The notes under the pieces were generated by a model. That model was not told where the DNA came from, did not search any database, and saw nothing but the letters and a program-made list of their open reading frames with translations. The position numbers and the translations under genes are program-made. Positions 8,503-18,194 of a stretch of 64,000 nucleotides of DNA are shown here, in pieces; the stretch's first letter is position 1, and each line of letters begins with the position of its first letter. This stretch comes from Planctomycetaceae bacterium (GTDB lineage: Bacteria; Planctomycetota; Planctomycetia; Pirellulales; Lacipirellulaceae): positions 1 through 64,000 of the forward strand of contig QIKP01000058.1 in NCBI GenBank assembly GCA_003233055.1. The letters run 5' to 3'.

Positions 8503-10350
8503 CTAAGCCGAATCGCCGCTAAGCGCCAGTTGGTCTTTCTTTCGCTCGCAGAAGTCGCCCAGCGATTCGCCTTCGTGTCGTTCATCACGGAACTGCCGAA
8601 AGACCGGCACTAGGGTCGGCACCACGTCGGCCTCGGGCACCATGTCTTTGTAGATCCAATTGAGTCGGTCGCCTTGCCGGCGGCCGCCCAAGAAGAGGGT
8701 GTATTTTCCCTTGGCTTTGCCGACCAATCCGATGTCGGCGTTGTAGGGGCGGGCGCAGCCGTTGGGGCAGCCGGTCATGCGAGTCGTGAAGACCTCGTTT
8801 TCGAGGCCAAGGGACGTCAGTTCCTTTTCCATCGCATCGATGATCGACGGCAGCAGTCGCTCGCTCTCCGTCACCGCCAGGCCACACATCGGCAGCGCCG
8901 GACAGGCCATCGACCAGCGGCGGGCCGTAGAAATTTCTTCGGTGAGCGGCACGCCATGCTGCACCAAGATACCCTCCAGACGCTCGCGATCGTTGGGGGC
9001 CAGATCGCAAAAGAGAATGTTCTGGTGCGGCGTCAGTCGCATCGGTGGAGAGAGCGCTTCGCAAATCTCTCGGAGCGCCCGCTTGAGTTTTACCGATTCG
9101 GTATCCTTCACACGGCCATTCTCGATGGAGAGCCCGTAGAACCATCGGCCATCGCCTTGCTCTCCCCAGCCGAGGGCGTCGTTGTAGTCGGTCACCTCGA
9201 CCGGTCGCGGCGGCGCAAGGTCGCGGCCCAGATACTCTTCGACCTTTTTCTTGAAAGATTCGATCCCCCAGTTGCGGACCACGTACCGGATCCTCGCCAC
9301 TTTGCGATCCGCACGATTGCCGAAATCGCGGTGTATCTTGAGAATCGCCTTGGCAACGTCGACCGCGTCGCTCGTGGGAACGTAGGCGAGCGGTTGGGCG
9401 ATGCCGACAAACGTCTTGGCGGCACTCGGCGTCACTCCCATCCCGCCACCGACCAGGACATTGTAACCGACCACCTTGGAATTTTCGCAAATCGCTAAGT
9501 AGCCGACATCCTGCGCGTAAACATCGGCCGAGTTATCGCCCGGCAGAGCGACGCCCAACTTGAACTTGCGTGGTAGATAAGTCATTCCGTAGAGAGGTTC
9601 GGAGTCGGAGTGCTCGGGCCTTTCGTGACGATCGACCCGGGTTTTCTCCCCAGTCTCCTGGTCGGTGAGCCAAAGCTCGTGGTAGGCAGAGGTTTGTGGC
9701 CGGAGTTCTTTCGCCAGTTCTTCGGCGAGCGTCTGCATCTGGTCGTACACAGGATCGCCCTTGTACGGCGCTGGCGAACACATCAGGTTGCGGCGAACAT
9801 CGCCACACGCGGCGAACGTGGTGAGTTGCACGTCGTTAATCCGGCGAATGGTCGCCTTCAAGTTCTCCTTGAGAACCCCGTGCAATTGCAAGCCTTGTCG
9901 GGTGGTGATTCGAAGGGTGCCATCGCCCAGTTCGTCGCAAAGATCGATTTCGGCAAGGAGCTGTTCGCTCGTGATCCTGCCGCCAGAAATGGCGGTGCGA
10001 ACCATAAAGCTGAAGTACTTTCCGCCGGGGGCTTGGTTTTCCTTCGCTTCCTTTCGGCGATCGCGGTCGTCCTGCTGGTAAGTTCCGTGATGCTTGAGGA
10101 GCACCCCGTTTGCCTTGCCAAAGGTTGGTTTTCCGTCGAGCAGTTCCTTGGCAATGTCCCCTCGCAAGAACTGGCTCCCCTCTTTGATCGCCTCGATGGG
10201 GCTAAGTTTTTTGGCAGAGGGGGCTTTCTCGGTCGAGGAAGCTTTGGCGGGAGGCTTCCCTTGGGAGGCCGCCTTCAGTAACTCGACAGGCGAGGGTTTA
10301 GCACCTGGCTTCGGGCTTTCAGGAGTCGGGCTTTCGGGGGATTGGCTCAT
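8503..10350 (-). CDS. sir: assimilatory sulfite reductase (ferredoxin-type), siroheme/4Fe-4S hemoprotein
   Basis: The 615-residue product is a nitrite/sulfite reductase-family enzyme that reduces sulfite to sulfide with six electrons. It shows the duplicated ferredoxin-like half-domains (KYFSFMVRTAISGG..., and VEVTDYNDALGWGEQGDGRW) and the four cluster-binding cysteines C483, C489 (CPALPMC), C528 and C532 (TGCPNGCARPY). The conserved LKHHGTYQQDDRD motif opens the catalytic core. The CPALPxCGLA arrangement matches ferredoxin- or NADPH-dependent sulfite reductases rather than nitrite reductases. About 70 N-terminal residues are a Pro/Ala/Lys/Ser-rich extension not usual for the family. It stands alone, divergent from pgpA. 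Confidence 0.9.
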   Translation of the reverse strand: MSQSPESPTPESPKPGAKPSPVELLKAASQGKPPAKASSTEKAPSAKKLSPIEAIKEGSQFLRGDIAKELLDGKPTFGKANGVLLKHHGTYQQDDRDRRKEAKENQAPGGKYFSFMVRTAISGGRITSEQLLAEIDLCDELGDGTLRITTRQGLQLHGVLKENLKATIRRINDVQLTTFAACGDVRRNLMCSPAPYKGDPVYDQMQTLAEELAKELRPQTSAYHELWLTDQETGEKTRVDRHERPEHSDSEPLYGMTYLPRKFKLGVALPGDNSADVYAQDVGYLAICENSKVVGYNVLVGGGMGVTPSAAKTFVGIAQPLAYVPTSDAVDVAKAILKIHRDFGNRADRKVARIRYVVRNWGIESFKKKVEEYLGRDLAPPRPVEVTDYNDALGWGEQGDGRWFYGLSIENGRVKDTESVKLKRALREICEALSPPMRLTPHQNILFCDLAPNDRERLEGILVQHGVPLTEEISTARRWSMACPALPMCGLAVTESERLLPSIIDAMEKELTSLGLENEVFTTRMTGCPNGCARPYNADIGLVGKAKGKYTLFLGGRRQGDRLNWIYKDMVPEADVVPTLVPVFRQFRDERHEGESLGDFCERKKDQLALSGDSA

Positions 10351-10576
10351 GAAGAGAACGCTATCAATGGAAGGTTAGCCGGCGAGCAGGGGGAACCCGT
10401 TCAGGTTGGGTACCTGGGAAGCGGGGGCTCGTCGGACCGGGGATGAATACTTACCAAATCGCTAAACATTCGCTAAGTTACGAACTACTCAATGATAGCT
10501 TCCGGGCGCGAGTCGGGAAACGGGTGAACGGGGCAGCTTGTGGCTTAGCGCTCTTGAAAAAAGGATTGGCTGCCCC

Positions 10577-11041
10577 ATGGTGAACCAACAAAAGCTCACT
10601 CCTGCCGTCTGGCTTGCAACCGGTCTGGGCGTTGGCCTTGCCTTGCCTGCCCCGGGGACTTTTGGGGCGCTTTGGGGGCTGCCGATCGCCTGGGCCTACT
10701 CTTGCTTGCCAGCAAGCGTGGGCGTCGGGGTGGCGGTAGCGGTGGTGCTCGTTGGCGTGCCGATCTGCAGGCGGGCGGCAGCCGACCTCGGCAAAAAAGA
10801 CCCCGGACCAGTGGTTTGGGATGAATTCGCGACCGTTCCGCTCGTCTTTCTGCTGGTGCCGATGGGGAGTGTTTGGGTAGCGGCCATCGGATTTGCCCTG
10901 CATCGGTTGTTCGACATCACCAAGCCGTGGCCTTGCAAGAGGCTGGAGCGGCTCCCCGGCGGTTGGGGGATCATGCTCGACGATGTGGCCGCGGCGTTTT
11001 ACGCGGCGCTCGTGCTATGGGGACTATCATGGCTCTGGTAG
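10577..11041 (+). CDS. pgpA: phosphatidylglycerophosphatase A
   Basis: The 154-residue membrane phosphatase dephosphorylates phosphatidylglycerol-phosphate in phospholipid synthesis. Family motifs are APGTFGALWGLP near the N terminus, DPGPVVWDEF (acidic active-site region, about residues 76-85), and LHRLFDITKPWPCKRLE followed by PGGWGIMLDDVAAAFYA. There are about four hydrophobic segments. ATG 10577 gives the usual family length; the frame opens earlier without an obvious signal. The stop codon TAG is also the first three bases of a long palindromic repeat, so the repeat probably defines the end of this gene. Confidence 0.93.
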   Translation: MVNQQKLTPAVWLATGLGVGLALPAPGTFGALWGLPIAWAYSCLPASVGVGVAVAVVLVGVPICRRAAADLGKKDPGPVVWDEFATVPLVFLLVPMGSVWVAAIGFALHRLFDITKPWPCKRLERLPGGWGIMLDDVAAAFYAALVLWGLSWLW

Positions 11042-11101
11042 CCGACGAGCGACGCCTCGTCGAAAGCGGCGCTGGCCCGACGAGGCGTCGCTCGTCGGCT
11101 A
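11039..11101. repeat. dispersed CGACGAG palindromic repeat, copy 3 (paired, inverted)
   Basis: Two perfect 24-base inverted arms (11039-11062 and 11078-11101) are separated by 15 bases. The first arm starts with TAGCCGACGAG and its TAG is the pgpA stop. Each arm contains its own smaller hairpin. As RNA this would form a long stem that could end or protect the pgpA transcript. Confidence 0.75.
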
Positions 11102-11201
11102 TTGGTAGCTCGACAGTTATTTCTCTGCTCGTCGACTATTGGTTACTGCTGCGGCGCGTTACAATTCCGTCTCATTTGCACCTCCCCCTTGCTTGCCTGC
11201 C

Positions 11202-12071
11202 ATGACGACGACTGCTCAGACTATCGATGGCAAACAGATCGCCAAAGAGTTGCGATCGGAACTGGCCGAAGAGGTCATCGAATTCATTCAGAACAACAGT
11301 GTTGTCCCCTGTCTCGCGGCCGTTCTGGTCGGCGAAGATCCGGCGAGCGAGGTTTATGTCCGCAACAAACGTCGCGCCTGCGAGCATGTTGGCATCGAGA
11401 GCCAGCTCCACCGTTTGGCGGCCGACACTTCGCAGGACGACCTCTTGAAACGGATCGCGAAGCTCAACAAAGATGAAAAAGTGCATGGCATTCTCGTGCA
11501 GTTGCCGCTACCACCGCAGATCGACAGCGATCAAGTGCTGTTGGCCATTTCCCCTGCGAAGGATGTCGATGCGTTCCACCCGATGAATGTTGGGCGATTA
11601 CTTCAAGGAAACCCCAGGTTTTTGCCCTGCACTCCACACGGTGTCTTGCACCTCCTGAAGCGGACCGGCATCGAAACCGCGGGCAAGCATGCCGTCGTGG
11701 TCGGTCGGAGCGATATCGTCGGCAAGCCACTGGCTATCTTGCTCTCCGCGAAGAGCCCGAGCGGTAACGCGACCGTGACGCTTTGCCATAGTCGAACTGC
11801 TGACCTCGCCAGCCATACCCGACAGGCGGACATTCTCATCGCCGCGATAGGCATTCCCGAGTTCATCACCGCAGGCATGGTGAAGCCAGGAGCGACGGTC
11901 ATCGACGTCGGGGTCAATCGAACCGATGCGGGCCTCGTGGGGGATGTTGCCTTCGACGAAGTCGCCCAGGTCGCCGGCCATATCACGCCGGTCCCTGGTG
12001 GTGTGGGGCCGATGACCATCGCCATGCTGCTGCTCAACACGCTAGAAGCGGCCCGGGCGCTGGAGCGCTAA
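11202..12071 (+). CDS. folD: bifunctional methylenetetrahydrofolate dehydrogenase / methenyltetrahydrofolate cyclohydrolase
   Basis: The 289-residue enzyme interconverts methylene-, methenyl- and formyl-tetrahydrofolate using NADP. Catalytic Lys56 lies in YVRNKRRAC, Gln100 in the VQLPLP motif, and the substrate Asp pair in KDVDAFHP (D121/D123). The Rossmann motif is GRSDIVGKPLA and the C-terminal signature is PVPGGVGPMTIAML. Length matches the family. The start is ATG 11202, which fits the family N terminus. It follows pgpA after a repeat-filled 160-base spacer. Confidence 0.96.
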   Translation: MTTTAQTIDGKQIAKELRSELAEEVIEFIQNNSVVPCLAAVLVGEDPASEVYVRNKRRACEHVGIESQLHRLAADTSQDDLLKRIAKLNKDEKVHGILVQLPLPPQIDSDQVLLAISPAKDVDAFHPMNVGRLLQGNPRFLPCTPHGVLHLLKRTGIETAGKHAVVVGRSDIVGKPLAILLSAKSPSGNATVTLCHSRTADLASHTRQADILIAAIGIPEFITAGMVKPGATVIDVGVNRTDAGLVGDVAFDEVAQVAGHITPVPGGVGPMTIAMLLLNTLEAARALER

Positions 12072-12251
12072 GGGCCGTTCCTCGGCACGCCCCGTCAGAC
12101 TCCGAATCCCCTTCGAATCTCCTTCCGTTTGTGCCGATTCTTTGGGCCGTGCATCTCCGCAACCGGGGGGAGAGACGCCCCCAGGGCGCTGGCGTCACCT
12201 ATTCTTGAGAGTCGCCCAATCGCTGGTGACCTTGGATCCCCACGGCGTGCC

Positions 12252-13913
12252 ATGCCCTCCCTCTCCGACCAACTTGCACCTGATGCGCCCGTCGGCTCGA
12301 CGGCGACCCACTTCGTTGGTTGGGCCGGATTGCTGTCGGGCGTGATGCTGGGTCTATGCTTTCCGCCATTCGACTTTTGGCCACTCGCCTGGATCGCTCT
12401 GGTACCGCTTGGCTTCGTCCTCTCGGCCCCTCGCATGACGCGGCCCGCGTGGGCTGGTGTCTACTTGGGAGGCCTCGCCTTTCACCTGCTTGCTCTCGAT
12501 TGGCTTCGCACCAGTTACGGAACGACCGGCACCAGCGGCCCCTATTTTTGCGGTTGGCTCATTGCGGGGCAGGCCGGCGCCGGGCTGCTGCTCCTCCTGC
12601 TGGTGGCCGGACGCCGCTTCGTGCGGACGACCCAACTACCCATGTCGTGGGCCCTACCGATCGTCTGGGTAAGCTTTGAGACCGTCCGGCAGGCGGTGAT
12701 GTCGCTTGTTGACGGCGCTGGTACGCCTTGGTTCGAGCTCGCGGTCACGCAAGTTAATTTCGCCCCGATCGCCCAGGTTGCCGATCTGGGTGGATCCGCA
12801 GCCATTGCCTTTCTCGTTGCGGCTGGGAACGGAATCCTTTTCGACTTACTGCAGCGCGCGAGGCATCGCAGAAGGTGGAGTTGCCCTTCCCTCTTCGGCG
12901 TTGCCACGGCGGCGGGACTAGGGATCGTTGCCTTCACGTACGGCAGTTGGCGGCTCCACCAAACACCGACGGAGCACGGGCCGACTTGCCTGCTGCTCGG
13001 GTCCGCCGATCTGCCCCCCCTGCTTCTCAAGGAGCGACTCCTCCCCGACGCCGGCGGCCAGCTACCAGAACTTTTCCTCTGGCACGAGCAAGCCTACCAC
13101 CACAAGCTGGTCGAAGTCACCCGCGGTACCGAGCCAACGGAGGTTGCGTTACCGCCAGATATTGCAAGGCTCACGCGACAAGACGCCGCCGCCTACGGCC
13201 AAACGGTCCGTCGCTACCTGAGCCAGGCCGCCAGGCAATGGGGGGCGGGGATTCTGATCGGCTGCGACCGGCTGGAGGCAGACGCCTCGGAATTCCGCCG
13301 GTACAACAGCCTTGCCTTTGCCGATCCCACCAACGGCTACCAAGGCTGCTACGACAAACGGTACTTGGTGCCTTGGTCGGAGTTCGTTCCGATCGACCTG
13401 ACATGGCTTCAAGTCTCCAATGGCATTGGCTCCGATGGCAAGGGCTATGAGCCTGGGGCCGATGTGAGGATTTTTACGCTCACAGGCAAGGCGAAGGAGA
13501 ATCGGAGCTATCGCATCGGTACCGCGATTTGTTACGACATTGCTTTCGCAGAACACTTCCGCCATCTCGTCCAGCAAGGACCTATCGATTTCGTAGCCCA
13601 AAGTGGCAGCGAGAATCGGGACAACTCAGGGAGTCAATCGCTTACCTTGCTTCGGATGGCGCAACTTCGGGCCATAGAAATTCGCCGCGCTGTGGTTCGC
13701 AACGTCCATCGAGGCCATTCTGCCGTGATCGACGGCAACGGTCGACTCGTTTGGGTCGCCGATCGCCAACCGCTAGACCAGCCGGTCCGCGTGCCGGCGG
13801 TGCCTCTCGATAAGCGAGGAAGCCTCTACGTCTGGCTCGGCGATTGGCCAGCCAGGGGGCTACTCCTCCTACTGATCGCCGGCATCCTACCAACCGCTCG
13901 ACGGTCCGATTAG
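12252..13913 (+). CDS. lnt: apolipoprotein N-acyltransferase
   Basis: The 553-residue inner-membrane enzyme adds the third acyl chain to lipoproteins. An N-terminal multi-helix part (about residues 15-230) carries the typical opening GLCFPPFDFWPLAWIALVPLGF. A periplasmic nitrilase-like domain follows with the Glu-Lys-Cys triad: Glu in LFLWHEQAYHH, Lys in CYDKRYLVPWSEFVP, and Cys in AICYDIAFAEHFR. One C-terminal helix (LLLLLIAGILP) closes the protein. ATG 12252 starts just before the first membrane region; an upstream ATG at 12129 is less likely. Confidence 0.93.
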   Translation: MPSLSDQLAPDAPVGSTATHFVGWAGLLSGVMLGLCFPPFDFWPLAWIALVPLGFVLSAPRMTRPAWAGVYLGGLAFHLLALDWLRTSYGTTGTSGPYFCGWLIAGQAGAGLLLLLLVAGRRFVRTTQLPMSWALPIVWVSFETVRQAVMSLVDGAGTPWFELAVTQVNFAPIAQVADLGGSAAIAFLVAAGNGILFDLLQRARHRRRWSCPSLFGVATAAGLGIVAFTYGSWRLHQTPTEHGPTCLLLGSADLPPLLLKERLLPDAGGQLPELFLWHEQAYHHKLVEVTRGTEPTEVALPPDIARLTRQDAAAYGQTVRRYLSQAARQWGAGILIGCDRLEADASEFRRYNSLAFADPTNGYQGCYDKRYLVPWSEFVPIDLTWLQVSNGIGSDGKGYEPGADVRIFTLTGKAKENRSYRIGTAICYDIAFAEHFRHLVQQGPIDFVAQSGSENRDNSGSQSLTLLRMAQLRAIEIRRAVVRNVHRGHSAVIDGNGRLVWVADRQPLDQPVRVPAVPLDKRGSLYVWLGDWPARGLLLLLIAGILPTARRSD

Positions 13914-13922
13914 CCGTCCGTT

Positions 13923-14264
13923 CTACTTCCCGAAGCTGATACCGTCCTGTACCCGATGCGTCGTGGAGTTGAGAAAGTAGGGGAGATTGTTGACCGGGTT
14001 CGTCGGGACGCCATCGGGGAAGTAGTTGATGTCCGAACCGATGTCGCTCAGATTGTTGGCGGGCCAATCCCCTTCCTGGATATAGTACCGCTCGACCGCC
14101 GAGTTAATTTGGGCCCGATTCATCGCGTCCGCTTTCTCAGCCGCCGCTATGGACGTGATGTTAATGCGGGGGACAATAATCGCTGCGAGCGTGCCGAGGA
14201 TAAGCACCACGGCTAGTAACTCCAACAGGGAGAATCCGCCTCGCGGGGAAGAACGCAATTTCAT
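13923..14264 (-). CDS. type IV pilin-like / type II secretion pseudopilin
   Basis: The 113-residue protein has a short positively charged leader, a prepilin peptidase site G|FSLLE, and the hydrophobic helix LLELLAVVLILGTLAAIIVP. The soluble part is small and contains EGDWPANNLSDIGSDINYFP and PTNPVNNLPYF, resembling GspG/GspH-type minor pseudopilins. It should be processed by a prepilin peptidase and assembled in a type II secretion or type IV pilus-like machine. No other secretion gene is nearby. Strand and position make it downstream of ppdK, separated by 245 bases and a hairpin. Confidence 0.88.
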   Translation of the reverse strand: MKLRSSPRGGFSLLELLAVVLILGTLAAIIVPRINITSIAAAEKADAMNRAQINSAVERYYIQEGDWPANNLSDIGSDINYFPDGVPTNPVNNLPYFLNSTTHRVQDGISFGK

Positions 14265-14386
14265 GTCTCGGTATCCTAAGGTGTGGACTTAACTGCTTCG
14301 AGGAAGACTGGAAGCAAGAAATCCTACCTCAGGGAAATGCCCCCAATAGCGATCGATCGACCGACCAGCCGTCGAAGGCGCTAGGG

Positions 14387-14406
14387 ACCTGCGGCTGCCC
14401 GCAGGT
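14387..14406. terminator. perfect 8-bp hairpin between ppdK and the pseudopilin gene
   Basis: ACCTGCGG pairs with CCGCAGGT around a CTGC loop. It lies 103 bases downstream of the ppdK stop and upstream of the pseudopilin start. No run of T follows on the minus strand, so it is not a classical intrinsic terminator; it may be a pause or stabilising element. Confidence 0.35.
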
Positions 14407-14509
14407 GGCCTCCTTGCTACCGATTGATTCGGAACAGACCAACGATGCGCAGGGCCCAAGCTCGCTCAGTCGAGCGGATTTCCAACGATCGCTCCGGGAA
14501 AATCTTCCG

Positions 14510-17227
14510 TTATTTTCCGTTTTCTAGCGCCGCTTGCGCCGCTGCGAGCCGGGCGATCGGGACGCGGAACGGGCTGCAACTGACGTAGTCGAGGCCGACC
14601 TGATGGCAGAAGGAAATACTCGCCGGGTCGCCCCCATGCTCGCCACAGATGCCAAGCTTGAGCTTCGGCTTCGTCTGACGCCCCTTTTCAACGCCCATCG
14701 CGACGAGCTGCCCGACACCTGTCGTGTCGAGCGACTGGAACGGGTCGCCTTCCAAGATTTCCTGGCTGAGGTAGTCGGGGAGAAACGTGTTGATGTCGTC
14801 GCGGCTGTAGCCAAACGTCATCTGCGTCAGGTCGTTCGTACCGAAGCTAAAGAAGTCGGCATGTTCGGCAACTTCGTCGGCGGTGAGGGCAGCACGCGGG
14901 ATCTCGATCATGGTGCCGATGATAATCGGCAGCTTCCCCTTGTGACCCTTCTTTGCTTTCACACTCGCGATCGTCTCTTCGGTGATCTTGCGGAGCATCG
15001 ATAGCTCGTTGACGGTGCCGACGAGCGGGATCATGATCTCCGCCCGGGCGTCGATCTTCTTCGCCAGCGATTTGATCACCGCCTCGGTAATCGCCGTCAC
15101 TTGCATGACGAGGATTTCTGGGTAGGTCACGCTAAGCCGACAGCCACGATGGCCGAGCATCGGGTTCATCTCGTGCAGCTGCGCGACACGTCGCTTGATG
15201 ACGGTCGTCGAGATGCCGGTCGCTTCGCTCAGTTCTTTCTGGCTCTTGGCGTCGTGCGGCAAGAACTCGTGCAGCGGCGGATCCAGCAGCCGGACCGTTA
15301 CGGGCAAGCCCTTCATCGCCTTGAAGATGCCTTCGAAGTCCTTCCGCTGGTAGGGGAGCAGCTTCTTGAGGGCCGATTCACGAGCCGGCTTCTCTTCGGC
15401 GAGGATCATCTCTCGCATGTGGATGATCCGCTCCGGCTCGAAGAACATATGCTCGGTTCGACAGAGGCCAATCCCTTCGGCACCAAAGTCGCGAGCCCGC
15501 TTGCTATCGGCGGGAGAGTCGGCGTTGGTCCGGACACCCAACTTGCGATACTTGTCGGCCCACTTCATCACGGTATCGAAGTGGCTCGAGAGTTTTGGTT
15601 CGACGGTCGCCATTTCGCCCGTAAAGACTTCGCCCGTCGATCCATCAATCGAAAGGACATCTTTGTGGGTGAAGGTCTTTCCGCCAATGGTTATTTTGCG
15701 TCCCTTCTGGTCGATGGTGACGGCCCCCGCTCCGGCGACGCAGCACTTCCCCCAACCGCGTGCCACCACGGCGGCGTGGCTTGTCATGCCGCCGGTGCTG
15801 GTGAGGATGCCGGCCGCGTGGTGCATGCCATCGACATCTTCGGGCGATGTTTCCTTGCGGACGAGCAGGACGGCTTCGCCCGCTTGGGCCCGTTCAACCG
15901 CTTCGTCGGCTGTGAACGCCAGCTTGCCAAACGCGGCACCAGGCGAAGCAGGGAGGCCAATGGTCAGCGGCTTTTGCTTCTTCTTCGCGGACGGATCGAA
16001 CGACGGGAGCAACAGTTGCGTCAGGTCGCTTGGCGGGACGCGCATCACGCCGACTTTCTCGGTGATGAGTTTTTCCTTCACCATCTCGACTGCGATTCGA
16101 ACCGCTGCCGCCCCGGTTCGCTTGCCTGCACGGGTTTGCAGCATGTAGAGTTTTCCACACTCGATCGTGAACTCGATGTCTTGCACGTCCTTGTAGTGCT
16201 TTTCGAGCTTGACCTTGATTTTCATCAGCTGAGCATGAATTTGCTTGCCGATCGTCTTGTTGTTGGGCGCTTTCCACTTCGGCATCGCGGCGACCGGCTC
16301 GGGAGTCCGGATGCCGGCGACGACGTCTTCGCCCTGGGCATTCACCAAAAACTCGCCGTAGAACTTGTTCTCGCCCGTTGCTGGGTTGCGCGTGAAGGCG
16401 ACGCCGGTGCCGGAGTCCTGCCCCATGTTGCCGAAGACCATCGACTGCACGTTGACGGCCGTGCCCCGAAGGCCGGTGATGCCTTCGATGCGACGGTAGG
16501 CAATTGCCTTGTTGCTGTTCCAGCTTCGGAAGACCGCTTCGACGGCCAACTCCAACTGCTCCAACGGACCCTGCGGAAATCCTTGCCCCGTATGCTTCTT
16601 GTAGACCTTCTTGTAGGCATTGACCAATTCGATGAGGCCCTCGGTCGGCACGTCGTTATCTTCCTTCGCCCCATACTTTCGCTTGACTTTGTCGAACGCC
16701 TCCTCGAAGAACTCGTGGTCGATTTCCATCACGACATCGCCATACATATTGATCAGCCGGCGATAGGCGTCGTAGGCGAATCGCTCGTTGCCGGTGGCGT
16801 TGGCGAGCCCGACGACCGACTCGTCGTTGAGGCCCAGGTTCAGGATCGTGTTCATCATGCCAGGCATCGAAAGCGCTGCCCCCGACCGGACCGACACGAG
16901 GAGCGGCTCGCTGTTGTCGCCAAACTTTTTGCCGGTCTCTTTCTCCAGCGTCTTGACCTGCGCTTCGACTTCTTTCATGAGGCCCTTCGGCAGCGTCTCT
17001 TTTTGCTCGTAGTATTGGGCACAGCACTCGGTCGTGATCGTAAATCCAGGAGGGACCGGCAGACCGATGGAGGTCATCTCGGCCAGGTTGGCCCCCTTGC
17101 CGCCGATCAACTCCTTCATCGACGTATCGCCATCGGTCCGGGTCTTGCCGAAGTAGTAAACCATCGCGGATTTTTTCGACTTCGATTTTTTCGACGTAGA
17201 TGTCTTCTGGGATTTCTTCTGGGCCAT
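14510..17227 (-). CDS. ppdK: pyruvate, phosphate dikinase
   Basis: The 905-residue enzyme interconverts pyruvate, ATP and phosphate with phosphoenolpyruvate, AMP and PPi. In order it shows the nucleotide-binding domain (GGKGANLAEMTSIGLPVPPGF, from about residue 40), the swivelling phosphohistidine domain (GGMTSHAAVVARGWGKCC, with catalytic His and the regulatory Thr two residues before it), and the PEP-binding TIM barrel (LCRTEHMFFE, GHRGCRL, and the catalytic Cys in GICGEHGGDP). The first 25 residues after ATG 17227 form a Lys/Ser-rich tail. The start is preceded by AGGAAAG. An upstream ATG at 17365 is in frame but gives non-family sequence. Confidence 0.96.
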   Translation of the reverse strand: MAQKKSQKTSTSKKSKSKKSAMVYYFGKTRTDGDTSMKELIGGKGANLAEMTSIGLPVPPGFTITTECCAQYYEQKETLPKGLMKEVEAQVKTLEKETGKKFGDNSEPLLVSVRSGAALSMPGMMNTILNLGLNDESVVGLANATGNERFAYDAYRRLINMYGDVVMEIDHEFFEEAFDKVKRKYGAKEDNDVPTEGLIELVNAYKKVYKKHTGQGFPQGPLEQLELAVEAVFRSWNSNKAIAYRRIEGITGLRGTAVNVQSMVFGNMGQDSGTGVAFTRNPATGENKFYGEFLVNAQGEDVVAGIRTPEPVAAMPKWKAPNNKTIGKQIHAQLMKIKVKLEKHYKDVQDIEFTIECGKLYMLQTRAGKRTGAAAVRIAVEMVKEKLITEKVGVMRVPPSDLTQLLLPSFDPSAKKKQKPLTIGLPASPGAAFGKLAFTADEAVERAQAGEAVLLVRKETSPEDVDGMHHAAGILTSTGGMTSHAAVVARGWGKCCVAGAGAVTIDQKGRKITIGGKTFTHKDVLSIDGSTGEVFTGEMATVEPKLSSHFDTVMKWADKYRKLGVRTNADSPADSKRARDFGAEGIGLCRTEHMFFEPERIIHMREMILAEEKPARESALKKLLPYQRKDFEGIFKAMKGLPVTVRLLDPPLHEFLPHDAKSQKELSEATGISTTVIKRRVAQLHEMNPMLGHRGCRLSVTYPEILVMQVTAITEAVIKSLAKKIDARAEIMIPLVGTVNELSMLRKITEETIASVKAKKGHKGKLPIIIGTMIEIPRAALTADEVAEHADFFSFGTNDLTQMTFGYSRDDINTFLPDYLSQEILEGDPFQSLDTTGVGQLVAMGVEKGRQTKPKLKLGICGEHGGDPASISFCHQVGLDYVSCSPFRVPIARLAAAQAALENGK

Positions 17228-17445
17228 GACTGCCGTGCTTTCCTTGTTTTTCTTCGTACGAGAAAAATTTCGTGGATATCGGTGAAAAAGGCGAGAGAGA
17301 GGAGCCCCTGCTCCTGCGGTGCCATCCTTCCAAAGCGCGCACCCTCCCCACCTCCATCTCTTCAAAGGAGCCCGCCAGTGTAGTGGGGCAGTGGATCGAC
17401 CGTCAACGGGCCGATTGCAGCCTCGCTCCTCTTGCCCTCACACAC

Positions 17446-18141
17446 CTAGAAATCAACCCCAATCGCCTCACACAAAAACCGCACGTAAGGCCTCGTCGTC
17501 TTGAACGCGTCGGTCGTGGTACGGATGAGTGAATCGTCGAACAGCACGTCGTGGTCGAGATTAGCGATCGCGATGTGGTCTTTGCGCTTGAGATCGACGA
17601 TCGAGGGGTGGTCTTCCGAGTACCCACGCGGCGGGCGTTTAAGGCTGTCGCCCGATAGGTCGAAGCGAGTGCGAAACGCCTTCGCGCCGGTCGCTCGCTT
17701 CCAGTCTTCCGGATACTCGTCGATGGTCTGCCGGATGTCAGCCAGCACCGACGACTCCGGATGCCAGATGCCGGCGCCGACGAAGACCTGCTCGGTGTCG
17801 ATGTGGAAATAGAACCCCGGCGCGTGGACGTCTTTTCCCAACTCGTGGCGAAACTGGATGCCGACGTTCGTCTTGTAGGGTGTCTTGTCTTTGGAGAAAC
17901 GCGTGTCGCGGTGGATTCGCATTAGCGAGCCGCCCACTTTTTTGGGCACTGCCGTGAAGTGGGGGGAGAGTTTTCTTAACGGTTTCTCCATCGCCTCAAT
18001 GAACCGAAACGCCGGTTCTCGCAGCTCGCGCTCGTAGCGGTCGCGGTTCGCATCGAACCACTTTCGGTTGTTGTGGCGAGAGAGGTCTTCCAGGAAGTGA
18101 AGCAAGCCGAGTGGGAAACCGGTGAAGGAGGCGTTGGGCAT
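17446..18141 (-). CDS. DUF2461 / TIGR02453 family protein
   Basis: The 231-residue protein is recognised by FTGFPLGLLHFLEDLSRHNNRKWFDANRDRYE at the N terminus (given here only as the family opening) and by RIHRDTRFSKDKTPYKTN and GFYFHID in the middle, all hallmarks of TIGR02453. The biochemical role of the family is not established. ATG 18141 is chosen over a TTG at 18156. It is separated by 53 bases from the upstream phosphatase gene on the same strand, so the two may form an operon. Confidence 0.85.
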   Translation of the reverse strand: MPNASFTGFPLGLLHFLEDLSRHNNRKWFDANRDRYERELREPAFRFIEAMEKPLRKLSPHFTAVPKKVGGSLMRIHRDTRFSKDKTPYKTNVGIQFRHELGKDVHAPGFYFHIDTEQVFVGAGIWHPESSVLADIRQTIDEYPEDWKRATGAKAFRTRFDLSGDSLKRPPRGYSEDHPSIVDLKRKDHIAIANLDHDVLFDDSLIRTTTDAFKTTRPYVRFLCEAIGVDF

Positions 18142-18194
18142 GAGGAGAACTCTCAAGAATTGTCGGCCGCCACGTAGCCGCCACGTAGACGTGG

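Noticed and set aside
15101-17383. A 760-residue open frame on the plus strand
   Set aside because: It is antisense to ppdK, whose motifs are unambiguous, and its own sequence has no recognisable domain and shows an Arg/Leu/His-rich shadow composition.
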